DNA of 64,000 nucleotides from Desulfuromonadales bacterium (lineage in GTDB: Bacteria > Desulfobacterota > Desulfuromonadia > Desulfuromonadales > BM103): positions 62,001-126,000 of the forward strand of contig JACZKE010000060.1 of the NCBI GenBank assembly GCA_014860225.1, written 5' to 3'. The translations under genes were made by a program, and so were the position numbers. Below the pieces are notes generated by a model. That model made no database searches. It saw only the letters and a program-made list of their open reading frames with translations, and was not told the DNA's origin. Positions 17,926 through 26,317 of the stretch are shown piece by piece (position 1 is the first letter of the stretch; each line of letters begins with the position of its first letter).

Positions 17926-18807
17926 TTAGGTGAACAATGCGCGTTCAGACTCGAACTCCATGGCTCTGCCGGAAACCGGATCGATGAAATGCACTCTCCT
18001 GGCAATCAGCTGCAGCGGGTTGGCAAAATCGTCCTCTTGTCTGGGGAGCAGCTCCGGGTAATACCGGTCGTTGATTATAGTGTAACCCAGTCCGCTCATG
18101 TGAACCCTCAGCTGGTGCTTTTTGCCGGTGAACGGGTACAGCAGGAAATGTGCCCGGTTGTCCCTGAAGGCCACCAGCTTGATCCTCGACCGGGCGTTCA
18201 TTGCCCCCGGAATCACCTTCGTACGAAACCAGGGTAGCCCCCTGACCAAGCGGTTTTCCACTGTCATCTCAGTTGTTTCCGGACGATGAGTGACTGCGGC
18301 AAGTGCTTCGTAGGTTTTCTCGATGCCGCCGGATAAAAAAAGTCCGCCATAGAGCCCCCGGGTCTGTTTGTTCACGGAAAAAAGCACAAGGCCCGAGGTC
18401 TCACGGTCTATCCTGTGAAGGGGGACCAGGTTGCCGTTGCCGGTTTTTCTTCTCAGGCGATTGAGCAGACATTCGTCGACGTAGGGGCCTGATGGCGTGA
18501 CGGGGAGAAATGGTGGTTTGCAGGCGACGAGAAGCTCATCGTTGTGAAAGAGAATCTTTTCCTGCAAGGGGATCAAGGGTTCGTCTGCAACCTCCCTGAA
18601 GTAAAAAAGCCTCTTCTGGGGGATGTAGGGCGTCTCAGTGCTGATCGTCGCTCCCACATCATCGAGAACCTTGCCCTCGAGCATGCGTTTTTCCCACGAG
18701 CACCTCCCGACCATGGGGAACCTCTGCACCAGAAAATCCAGGATGGACGGGTAGGGCTTTTCGACGCAGGGCAGGCTGATGCGTGAAGGGTATCTGGATA
18801 TTCCCAT
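17926..18807 (-). CDS. RluA family pseudouridine synthase, diverged
   Basis: A 293-residue enzyme with the core motif P-L-H-R-I-D-R-E-T-S-G-L-V-L-F, where the second Asp of R-I-D-R-E-T-S-G is the catalytic residue, and the late G-K-K-H-Q-L-R-V-H block. The first 85 residues (R-F-P-M-V-G-R-C-S-W-E-K) resemble an S4-like leader as in the RluA branch found with two N-terminal parts. Target RNA unknown. It is convergent with the ABC exporter (34-base gap) and has AAGGA upstream at a rather long spacing of about 12 bases. Confidence 0.85.
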   Translation of the reverse strand: MGISRYPSRISLPCVEKPYPSILDFLVQRFPMVGRCSWEKRMLEGKVLDDVGATISTETPYIPQKRLFYFREVADEPLIPLQEKILFHNDELLVACKPPFLPVTPSGPYVDECLLNRLRRKTGNGNLVPLHRIDRETSGLVLFSVNKQTRGLYGGLFLSGGIEKTYEALAAVTHRPETTEMTVENRLVRGLPWFRTKVIPGAMNARSRIKLVAFRDNRAHFLLYPFTGKKHQLRVHMSGLGYTIINDRYYPELLPRQEDDFANPLQLIARRVHFIDPVSGRAMEFESERALFT

Positions 18808-19056
18808 AATGAGTGCAATTCCTTGATATCGTCACCACCTATGAGCATTTACGAATGCGTCAATCCATGGTCGCTCTTGTTTTTAAGGGTTAGAATTTAT
18901 TCCCTCTCATAGACAGACACACTTGCTGAGTCTATAGCTGTTGGCTCCTGACTTCAAGATCGTGCTTGACATTAAATTGGTATTATTTTCCCCAATTCGC
19001 TATGATGCCTTTTGCCTCACTGCTATGGCCCTGCAACCACTGTTCGGGAGGAGAAC

Positions 19057-20130
19057 ATGTCCATCCACCACAGGCTGATCGCTGAACGCATCGAATGGCT
19101 GCTGGATCTGGCTCGCCGCCACACCGCGGAATACCGCAGCCCCGAGGCCTGCCTTGCCCGGGAGCTCTACCTGGCCAAACACCCGACGGCCATTAAGGTG
19201 CTCAAATGCATGGATGGTCGTATCAATATCCCGGTGGCCACCGGCACCCCCCCCGGCATCATTCAACCTTTCCGCAACCTGGGCGGCATGTTCGACTTGG
19301 GTTGGCCACACCTCGGTGAGGTCCTGGCCGACGATGTCTACCGTATGGTGGCCGCCGGTCGCAGGGTGCTGATCTTCATCACCTACCACTTCTCCCGCGG
19401 CGACGCCAGGCGGGGATGCGCCGGCTTCGCTTACAATACCGAGGCAGCTCTCGAGCATTGCCGGACCATCAAGAAGCAGGCCGAGCATATCTTCGGCGCC
19501 GGCCATGGCACGGTCTACCCGATCCTCTGCGGTTACGAGACTGATGAGGATGCCCTGCTGGTGCACGGCTTCGGCGACGAGGTTCTTGACCTCGCCGGGC
19601 TGGTTCCGACCGATGCGCCCTCCCTCGGTCATCGTCTGAATTCACTCTGCCCCGACATGCCCGAGCAGATGCAGCAGGACCTGCTGCCGCTGCTGCAGGG
19701 GAACCTCAAGTGGATCGCCCAGGTGCGCAGCACCTGCCGCCTGCTCGATATCGAGCACCGGGAGTGGATGATCTGCCTGGGACGTGGCTTCGATTTCCTC
19801 CACACCCCCAACCTTGCCCTGATCATCGGCCCCTACAGCCCCGACCTGGCCGATCCGATCCGCAAGGCCGCCGGCATCATCGAGGCCAACATGCGCGCTG
19901 GCCGGATCCCCGATGACGGCTTTCTGCTCTTCGCCTCGGTCCCCTACGACGAGATCGGCATGGACCGCGCCCGGGCCGAGCTGAAGTCCCGCTTCCTGGC
20001 CGGTTTCGCCGCCGATGTGATCCGCGCCGAATTCCCTGAACTCGCCGAACGCATGCACATTCAGGTGGCAGTGCTCTCATGGCGATCACGGGCGCTGGAG
20101 TTGCTCGATCGGCTGGGGTCAGCATCGTAA
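19057..20130 (+). CDS. Carbonic anhydrase resembling the CsoSCA (carboxysomal beta-type) catalytic domain
   Basis: A 357-residue protein. The zinc-site pattern of beta-type carbonic anhydrases is visible: C51-M-D53-G-R55, then H111 followed nine residues later by C121 (H-F-S-R-G-D-A-R-R-G-C). The Cys-x-Asp-x-Arg dyad and the wide His to Cys spacing resemble CsoSCA rather than ordinary beta enzymes, where the spacing is H-x-x-C. It would interconvert CO2 and bicarbonate. No carboxysome shell or Rubisco gene is near. The start at 19057 is chosen because GGAGGAG lies just upstream; the in-frame ATG at 19012 has none. Activity is inferred, not shown. Confidence 0.7.
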   Translation: MSIHHRLIAERIEWLLDLARRHTAEYRSPEACLARELYLAKHPTAIKVLKCMDGRINIPVATGTPPGIIQPFRNLGGMFDLGWPHLGEVLADDVYRMVAAGRRVLIFITYHFSRGDARRGCAGFAYNTEAALEHCRTIKKQAEHIFGAGHGTVYPILCGYETDEDALLVHGFGDEVLDLAGLVPTDAPSLGHRLNSLCPDMPEQMQQDLLPLLQGNLKWIAQVRSTCRLLDIEHREWMICLGRGFDFLHTPNLALIIGPYSPDLADPIRKAAGIIEANMRAGRIPDDGFLLFASVPYDEIGMDRARAELKSRFLAGFAADVIRAEFPELAERMHIQVAVLSWRSRALELLDRLGSAS

Positions 20131-20204
20131 CCCGGCGAGGAGAGAGGCTGTCCCTCACGTCACCCGGATAAACGCTGTGTCCTCAAAAACGAAGCCGCTT
20201 GCCC

Positions 20205-20335
20205 TCTTTCATCAACTGAATTACTGTGTGCGGCGTAAAGTACAACGCCTCCGCTTAAACCCTCTATTTCCTTGACCCTGCAATTTGTTGTCCTTTTCTG
20301 GATCGAAACCAGCGCTTGTGCCATCCTGCAGGGGG
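20205..20335. repeat. Repeat family A, diverged copy
   Basis: GTGCGGCGTAAAG, then AACGCCTCCGCT, matches the hairpin part of the unit at 8031-8053, and CTATTTCCTTGACC matches 8065-8078, with the same order and spacing. The hairpin has changed to GGCGT/ACGCC. It lies in the 399-base gap 20131-20529, where nothing else is recognised. Confidence 0.75.
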
Positions 20336-20529
20336 CGTACAGAAGTATACAAACCTGAATGACATTTTTTTGCCAAGCCCAGGCTGACGGTGGTAAAATC
20401 CATCTTGATCTACACATTCCTGACTCCTGGTCCCTGGAGGCATCTTAGTGGTTGCAATCGGGGCGTTATGAGGTGAGACTTGTCAACAGACATTTATAAA
20501 GTGAACACAAGCTTCAAGAGGATATTTGC

Positions 20530-21372
20530 ATGTATAAAATTATTACACATCCAGGCAGCGCGCATAAGGATGATTTCCTGTCGGTAAGCGTTCTGCTTGC
20601 AATCCTTGGTAACGCCGAAATTTTTCGGCGCGAGCCGACCAGCGAAGACCTCGCAGACCTGAACACCTATGTCGTGGATGTCGGGATGGACTACGCTCCT
20701 GAGAGGCATAATTTTGATCACCACCAGGATCCATCCCTGCCCTGTGCTTTTCACCTGCTCATGCAGCATCTCGGCCATCACGATGCCGCCATCTTGATGT
20801 TCATGTGGTACCCACAGATGAGCATGATGGATGTCAGGGGGCCATACCAGACCGCCGAGCATCTGGGCGTGGATTCAAGTGTGCTCTTCGCAAGTTCTTC
20901 GCCGATCGATGGCTATATCCTGTCAACCTTTTCAAAAGTTGACAGCTTGAGCAGCCAGGATGATCTTTATCTGCTCATGAAAGCCTTTGGGCACGACATG
21001 ATTGCCATGATTGACCGCAAGATGCAGCGGCTTGAGCGTCTGAAAACAGAAGCAAAAGTCATTCAGGTGAAGCATCTAAAGGCCATCGTCAGCGACATCG
21101 ATAATTCTCCCAAGCTGTCCATGGAGTTGTACCTGCGTTTCCTCAATGACGAGGGTGTCGTGATGAGTATTACCCCTTCTAATCGTGGTGAGGGTTGGGA
21201 ACTCCTGCGGCTTGCAGATCATAGAATTGTGGACTTCCGGGCTATCGCGGCGAGTCCGGCCATTCGATTCGTCCATGCCAGTGGTTTTCTGGCAAAAACT
21301 CAAACCCGACTGCCGATACATGAGGTTGTCCAGCTGGCTTCTCATGCTATTGCTGACGTGGGTCAGGGGTGA
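20530..21372 (+). CDS. MYG1-like family protein (UPF0160, DHH-type phosphoesterase)
   Basis: A 280-residue protein. T-H-P-G-S-A-H-K-D-D-F-L near residues 6-17, V-V-D-V-G-M-D near 48 and R-H-N-F-D-H-H-Q near 59 are the metal-site blocks of the MYG1 family, related to DHH phosphoesterases; eukaryotic MYG1 is a 3'-5' exoribonuclease. Bacterial members are uncharacterised, so nuclease or nucleotidase activity is an inference. At 280 residues it is slightly shorter than eukaryotic members. AGAGGATATTTGC precedes the ATG. Confidence 0.8.
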   Translation: MYKIITHPGSAHKDDFLSVSVLLAILGNAEIFRREPTSEDLADLNTYVVDVGMDYAPERHNFDHHQDPSLPCAFHLLMQHLGHHDAAILMFMWYPQMSMMDVRGPYQTAEHLGVDSSVLFASSSPIDGYILSTFSKVDSLSSQDDLYLLMKAFGHDMIAMIDRKMQRLERLKTEAKVIQVKHLKAIVSDIDNSPKLSMELYLRFLNDEGVVMSITPSNRGEGWELLRLADHRIVDFRAIAASPAIRFVHASGFLAKTQTRLPIHEVVQLASHAIADVGQG

Positions 21373-21380
21373 TTAATTGG

Positions 21381-21435
21381 TTTCCAGATCGAAAACTGTG
21401 CATGTGTTATCTGGAGTTTCCGGATGGTAACTAAT
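21381..21435. repeat. Repeat family A core, intergenic copy
   Basis: TTTCCAGATCGAAAACTGTG, then TGTTATCTGGAGTTTCCGGA and TGGTAAC, matches 8094-8144 over about 50 bases with few changes and in the same orientation. The hairpin TTATCTGGA-GTT-TCCGGATGG is retained. It starts 8 bases after the MYG1-like stop codon. Confidence 0.75.
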
Positions 21436-21492
21436 TGATGGCATCGTCATCGTGCTGAAGGACACCGGGGGAAAGCGTTGCGGCCCTGTTGC

Positions 21493-21840
21493 TCAGAGCC
21501 CGGAGAGGCTTCTGACGATATCCACTTCGCCTTGCCGGCCGAGAGCCCGCATCGCCTCAATGCTGCTGTCTGCGCATTCTTTGGCGTCTCCAGTGAGGTA
21601 GGCGAAGACAAAGGACGCGAGTTCTGCCTGTGCTGCGGCATGCATTTCTGCCGCTGTCTTTATTCTTCCAGCTTCGAGCCACAGGGTCTCGGCGCGCCCC
21701 TGATGGAACGCTATCGCTTTATTTGTGAGAGCAAGTTGCCTGGCTAATGATTGATTTTTACTGTATTTAAAGGCGATCACCAGGTTCTCGGGGAATCCTT
21801 CCTGGATGAACTCCGCAAGACGTCTCAGCTTATTTCTCAA
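21493..21840 (-). CDS. Hypothetical protein, 115 residues
   Basis: No family recognised. The start is TTG at 21840 with CAGAGG 6 bases upstream. The product is helical and Ala/Glu/Leu rich with one Cys and no signal peptide; residues 60-80 (A-A-E-M-H-A-A-A-Q-A-E-L-A) may be a helix. Neighbours give no clue. It is possible that this is not a gene; the opposite strand also carries an open frame, but without a good start. Confidence 0.45.
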   Translation of the reverse strand: MRNKLRRLAEFIQEGFPENLVIAFKYSKNQSLARQLALTNKAIAFHQGRAETLWLEAGRIKTAAEMHAAAQAELASFVFAYLTGDAKECADSSIEAMRALGRQGEVDIVRSLSGL

Positions 21841-22110
21841 GATAACCTCTGGTGGTCATTAGGGGCTGTGGTGCCGTTTCAATCCTGTTTGCGAGAGAAT
21901 CAGGGGTTTGATGGCCAGCAATCTTACCACAACAAGACATCAGGAGACTCTCAAAAGGGGCCTTTGAACCAGGAAACCCCTTTTTCCGGTTCCGCTGGCT
22001 CAGGTTAAGATTTTGGTGGAATTTTAATAGATCTGCCACTTTTTTAATGGTAGCGTATCCCCGATTTGCCAAGTGGCGGCGAGTGTACCTTCATTTCCCC
22101 TGGATTACTG

Positions 22111-23040
22111 ATGCGACAAACCCACCAAGAGAAGACGACCGAGATCCCGACTATACCTGCTGAAGCAACATCTGGCGAGTTTACCCCCCTTGATCAAGAC
22201 CGTCGGGAGGAAACACCTTCTGCCGGGAATGTTGAACTGTTGCCGGTTGACAACCTTGACCAACGACCGGGGAGAGATCCTCGTACAGGAAGTGGTTTGC
22301 GCAAGTTCGGGACAATCGGCCTGGTGCTGTTTTTTCTGTTCGGCAAGCTTAAATACCTAGGCTTGATTCTGCAGGTCGGCAAATTCAAGACCTTCATCAG
22401 CATGCTTGTCAGCATCTGGGCCTATGCCCTCTTCTGGGGATGGTCCTTTGCGGCGGGGTTCGTGGTGCTGATCTTCATCCACGAGATGGGGCACGTTCTG
22501 GCCCTGCGCATGATGGGAATACGGGCTTCGGCCCCCATGTTCATTCCCTTTGTAGGCGCGCACATTGTTATGCAGAAGATGCCGAAGAACGCCTTTGCCG
22601 AATCAGTAGCGGCTTATGGCGGACCCCTGCTCGGGACGCTGGGCGCCATCGGCTGTGTCGGCATCGGCATGGTGACAGGAAACCTCTTCTGGTATGCTCT
22701 TGCCTCGAGCGGTTTTCTGCTCAACCTGTTCAATCTGCTGCCCATTTCCCCCCTGGACGGCGGGCGGATCATCGGTGTCATCAGCCCCAAGCTCTGGGTG
22801 CTGGGGTTGCTGGGAGCTGTCGCCTTGTTCTATCTGACCTGGTCGCCGATCCTCGCTTTGATCGTGATATTGGGCAGCTACCAGATCTACACCTCATTCA
22901 GGACGTCCAAAACCGAGCGGGCCCGATACTACAACGTCTCGCTCGGCAAGCGGGTCGCCATGGGAGCTGCTTTTCTGTTCCTGCTGGCGGTGACTTCCAT
23001 CGGCATGCTGGCGATGCATGCGCCGCTGCAAGGGCTGTAG
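22111..23040 (+). CDS. Site-2-protease-type zinc metalloprotease (M50 family)
   Basis: A 309-residue inner-membrane protease. The zinc motif H124-E-M-G-H128 lies in a membrane helix, and the second motif S-P-L-D-G-G-R about 100 residues later supplies the Asp ligand. Roughly six membrane segments follow a 70-residue polar N-terminal region rich in Glu, Thr and Pro. M50 proteases cut membrane proteins within the bilayer, often anti-sigma factors; no such partner is adjacent. The ATG at 22111 is preferred to an upstream TTG at 22066, neither with a strong ribosome binding site. The zinc-ribbon gene follows after 46 bases. Confidence 0.85.
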   Translation: MRQTHQEKTTEIPTIPAEATSGEFTPLDQDRREETPSAGNVELLPVDNLDQRPGRDPRTGSGLRKFGTIGLVLFFLFGKLKYLGLILQVGKFKTFISMLVSIWAYALFWGWSFAAGFVVLIFIHEMGHVLALRMMGIRASAPMFIPFVGAHIVMQKMPKNAFAESVAAYGGPLLGTLGAIGCVGIGMVTGNLFWYALASSGFLLNLFNLLPISPLDGGRIIGVISPKLWVLGLLGAVALFYLTWSPILALIVILGSYQIYTSFRTSKTERARYYNVSLGKRVAMGAAFLFLLAVTSIGMLAMHAPLQGL

Positions 23041-23086
23041 CCGCTGGCTTTAAACGGTCGGATTCGTTCCTTAAAGAAAGAAAATT

Positions 23087-23413
23087 ATGAAGAAGTGTCC
23101 CTTCTGTGCTGAAGAGATTCAAGACGATGCGATAAAATGCAAACATTGCAGCGAGTCCCTGGAAGGATTCTCGAGCCTCCGCACAGATGAAGAAAAAACT
23201 CCATGGTATTTCCGCACTACATTTATTGTCCTCGCACTCTTTATGGTGGGGCCTCTGGCGTTACCTTTGATCTGGTGGCGACCTCGCACGTCGCCGGCAT
23301 GGAAGATCGGACTCACCATCGGTATCCTTGCGATCACCTGGATTTTGTACCTGCTTTCTCTGGAATCTTTGCGGGCTATCCAGGAGTATTACCGGCTCAT
23401 CGAAAGCCTGTGA
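23087..23413 (+). CDS. Small membrane protein with N-terminal zinc ribbon
   Basis: A 108-residue protein. The first 22 residues hold a zinc ribbon (C-P-F-C, then C-K-H-C), as in many double-zinc-ribbon membrane proteins. Two membrane helices follow at about 43-63 and 70-92 separated by a Pro/Trp/Arg turn. Function is unknown. It may be cotranscribed with the M50 protease upstream, 46 bases away. Confidence 0.75.
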   Translation: MKKCPFCAEEIQDDAIKCKHCSESLEGFSSLRTDEEKTPWYFRTTFIVLALFMVGPLALPLIWWRPRTSPAWKIGLTIGILAITWILYLLSLESLRAIQEYYRLIESL

Positions 23414-23503
23414 AAGGTTTTTGCGCTGCCCTGCTGATGGAGCCTGCCGGGGCAGGTAAGATTTGCAGGCTCCTGACCTCCAACCTGCCCTGGAAAGATC
23501 GTT

Positions 23504-24208
23504 ATGGCCCCAGATAGCACAGACGAAATCATTGAAACTGCGGAATTAATCGATACGGCACAGATTCCGGGTGGAGGTGGTGAACTTCAGCTTTTCAAAT
23601 GCGATGCCGAATACTCGATCAGCATTGACGGCAGCAATACCCTGATGAGCACCTGGGCTCATCAGTCCGAAGATGCGTTGGCCGAACTTGCCTGCCGCAA
23701 AATCGCAGGTCGTGTTCAGCCCCGGGTGCTGATCGGTGGCCTCGGTATGGGTTTTACGCTGGCTGCAGCACTGCGTCACCTCGGCGCTGATGCGGAGGTG
23801 GTGGTGGCCGAGCTGGTGCCTGGCGTGGTAGCCTGGAACCGGGGTGTGCTTGGCATATTTGCGGGTCATCCGCTGCGGGATGCAAGGACCACGGTGCGTG
23901 AGGGCGATGTCGCCAAACTTCTGCGGGCACAGCGCCAGGCCTATGACGCGATCCTGCTTGATGTCGATAATGGCCCCAAGGGTTTAACCCGCAAGAAAAA
24001 CGACTGGTTGTATTCGACCGACGGGCTGATCGCGGCTTACGAAGCCTTGCGACCGGAGGGGGTACTGGCCGTCTGGTCTGCTGCTCCGAGTCGCAACTTC
24101 ATGGAACGGTTGCGCAAGGTCGGATTCAGGGTGAAGCAGTCCCGGGTATCGGAGCAGGATAATAAAGGCGATTTACATGCGATCTGGCTTGCAGAGCGTG
24201 GGTGTTAA
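23504..24208 (+). CDS. Spermidine-synthase-like SAM-dependent enzyme
   Basis: A 234-residue Rossmann-type protein. Motif I reads V-L-I-G-G-L-G-M-G-F near residues 75-84, an acidic residue follows in V-V-V-A-E-L-V-P-G, and D-A-I-L-L-D-V-D-N-G-P is the later catalytic-site block. These match spermidine synthase and its fused relatives, but the N-terminal substrate-binding domain is reduced, so polyamine synthesis is not assured; other aminopropyl or methyl transfer is possible. No speD-like gene is in the window. Confidence 0.75.
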   Translation: MAPDSTDEIIETAELIDTAQIPGGGGELQLFKCDAEYSISIDGSNTLMSTWAHQSEDALAELACRKIAGRVQPRVLIGGLGMGFTLAAALRHLGADAEVVVAELVPGVVAWNRGVLGIFAGHPLRDARTTVREGDVAKLLRAQRQAYDAILLDVDNGPKGLTRKKNDWLYSTDGLIAAYEALRPEGVLAVWSAAPSRNFMERLRKVGFRVKQSRVSEQDNKGDLHAIWLAERGC

Positions 24209-24276
24209 GATAGATTGCCAGTATTTTTCTCCCTCGTCTCAATGGCATGTCAATGTTGCGGTGCTATAGTTAGCCC

Positions 24277-25266
24277 ATGAAGAATTTCGCTCGTCTGGTT
24301 CTTATGATCGTATGCCTCTGCGGCTTGTCCGTAACTGTTGCTCAGGCGCAAGAAGTATCGCCGGAATTTGCCGCATGGTTGGCGCAGTTGCGTGTGGACG
24401 CCCTTTCAGCAGGGATCTCGTCAGAGACGCTGGATGCGGCTCTCACCGACATCGCAGAGCCGCAGAAGAAGGTGCTCGATCTCGATCTAAAGCAACCTGA
24501 GCAAACTCAGTCTCTGGAAGACTATGTCACAACCAGGGTCAACGAGGAGCGTATCGCCGAAGGACGTCGCATGCTGCGACGTTATCAGACCTGGCTGGGC
24601 CGGGTCGAAAAGCAGTACGGAGTGCAGAGACGTTTCATCGTCGCCCTCTGGGGGATCGAGAGCAGTTACGGTAAAAACACAGGTAAGCTCCCGGTCATCC
24701 CGGCGCTGATCACCCTGGCCTACGATGCCCGCCGCGGCGACTACTTTCGCAAAGAGTTGCTCGATGCGCTGCACATCATCGATGCCGGGCATATCCCCTT
24801 GGCGCAGATGAAAGGGTCCTGGGCAGGGGCCATGGGTTCTTTCCAGTTCATGCCCTCTTCTTATCGGCACTATGCAGTCGATGCCGACGGCGACGGCCGC
24901 ATCGATGTCTGGAATTCGGTTCCCGATGCGCTGGCTTCGGCGGCCAATTACCTTGCCAAAGCCCGATGGCAGAGCGACCAGACCTGGGGACGACCGGTCA
25001 AGCTGCCGGAACCGTTCGATTATTCTCTGGCCGGGTTGGAGACCCAGCTGTCGCTGTCTCGCTGGCAGCAGCTCGGGGTGCGACGCAGTAACGGCCAGTC
25101 GTTGCCCCGCCGTGATCTCCAGGCCTCGCTGATCGTCCCCGATGGCCCGGGCGGACCCGCCTACCTGACCTACAGCAATTTTCGATCGCTGCGCAGGTGG
25201 AATCGTTCCAACGCTTTCGCTGTTGCGGTAGGGACCCTCGCCGATAGCTATACAGCTAAAAAATAA
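24277..25266 (+). CDS. mltB: Lytic murein transglycosylase B (GH103)
   Basis: A 329-residue exported enzyme, signal peptide ending near A-Q-A-Q. The catalytic glutamate is E128 in L-W-G-I-E-S-S-Y-G, followed by the G-A-M-G-S-F-Q-F-M-P-S-S-Y block and D-G-D-G-R-I-D, typical of MltB. It cleaves the MurNAc-GlcNAc bond of peptidoglycan, giving 1,6-anhydro ends. The signal peptide has no lipobox, so it is probably periplasmic and soluble, unlike E. coli MltB. The gene is probably monocistronic. Confidence 0.92.
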   Translation: MKNFARLVLMIVCLCGLSVTVAQAQEVSPEFAAWLAQLRVDALSAGISSETLDAALTDIAEPQKKVLDLDLKQPEQTQSLEDYVTTRVNEERIAEGRRMLRRYQTWLGRVEKQYGVQRRFIVALWGIESSYGKNTGKLPVIPALITLAYDARRGDYFRKELLDALHIIDAGHIPLAQMKGSWAGAMGSFQFMPSSYRHYAVDADGDGRIDVWNSVPDALASAANYLAKARWQSDQTWGRPVKLPEPFDYSLAGLETQLSLSRWQQLGVRRSNGQSLPRRDLQASLIVPDGPGGPAYLTYSNFRSLRRWNRSNAFAVAVGTLADSYTAKK

Positions 25267-25384
25267 TCTGGCAACCAGCCCTTTCAAGTGATGCCCGGGC
25301 GTGCTATTTTAACGTCCCTTTGCCCTGCTGCACGACCTGTCAGTCAAGGTCGTTTTGTGCTCTCCAGTTATTACGGATATAAAC

Positions 25385-26317
25385 ATGATCGAAGTGAATA
25401 ACCTGGTGTTCGAATACCCGGGAGTCAGGGCGCTGAATGGTGTCTCCTTCAGGATCGAGTCCGGCAGCATCACGGCTCTGGTCGGGCCGAACGGCGCCGG
25501 CAAAACCACCCTGCTGCGTTGCATGGCCGCCCTTGACGTACCATTGCAAGGTGAGGTGTACATCGATGGAGAAAATATTCACGAAGATCCCCGCGCCTGC
25601 CATCGTAAGCTCGGCTACCTCTCCGATTTCTTCGGCCTCTACGATGAATTGACGGTTCGTCAGTGCCTGCTGTATGCTGCGGCCTCCCGCGGCATCCCGG
25701 ATGGCATGCAGGCCCGGGCGACTGAACTGGCAGCGACACGGCTTGGCATAGCCGGGCGAATTGAAATGAAGGCTGGTACACTGTCGCGTGGTTTGCGGCA
25801 ACGTCTGGCTATCGCCCAGGCGGTAGTCCACGAACCGCAGATTCTGATTCTCGATGAACCGGCATCGGGACTCGATCCCGAAGCGCGACATAGCCTGGCT
25901 GAACTTTTTTTGACTTTACGCGAACAGGGCATGACCCTGGTGGTCTCTTCGCACATCCTCTCGGAGCTCGACGAATATTCCACAGAAATGCTGGTTTTAC
26001 GCGACGGCCGTATCCTTTCACACGACCCGATCAAGCAAAAGCGGGTTTCGGATGTTCGTCTGAAGCTTTCGCTGGTAGGGCCTTACGACGGCCTGCAAAA
26101 ACTGCTCTCCGGTTTGCCATACGTCTCTGCCGTCGAGGGCGATGACACGTCAGTAAAACTCACTTTCAGCGGCGATGAAACTGCCCGTTATCATCTGTTG
26201 AAAAGTCTTCTCGACCAGGGTCTGCCGGTTTGTGTGTTTGCCGAGCAACAACGCAACATGCAGTCTACCTATCTGGAGTCGGTGCGCCGCAAGGACAGCC
26301 AGGACGGTTTGTTATGA
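25385..26317 (+). CDS. ABC transporter ATP-binding protein
   Basis: A 310-residue ATPase: Walker A G-P-N-G-A-G-K-T-T, signature L-S-R-G-L-R-Q-R, Walker B I-L-I-L-D-E-P-A-S-G-L-D and S-H-I-L. The signature has R in place of the usual G-G-Q, a common change in ABC-2 type exporters with the CcmA/NatA layout. The C-terminal 90 residues are a regulatory domain. The ATG at 25385 matches where homologues begin; an upstream GTG at 25355 is less likely. It overlaps the permease gene by ATGA. Confidence 0.88.
   Translation: MIEVNNLVFEYPGVRALNGVSFRIESGSITALVGPNGAGKTTLLRCMAALDVPLQGEVYIDGENIHEDPRACHRKLGYLSDFFGLYDELTVRQCLLYAAASRGIPDGMQARATELAATRLGIAGRIEMKAGTLSRGLRQRLAIAQAVVHEPQILILDEPASGLDPEARHSLAELFLTLREQGMTLVVSSHILSELDEYSTEMLVLRDGRILSHDPIKQKRVSDVRLKLSLVGPYDGLQKLLSGLPYVSAVEGDDTSVKLTFSGDETARYHLLKSLLDQGLPVCVFAEQQRNMQSTYLESVRRKDSQDGLL

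Noticed and set aside
21830-22072. 80-codon reverse frame upstream of the M50 gene
   Set aside because: Overlaps the better-supported frame at 21493-21840 and lacks a ribosome binding site.
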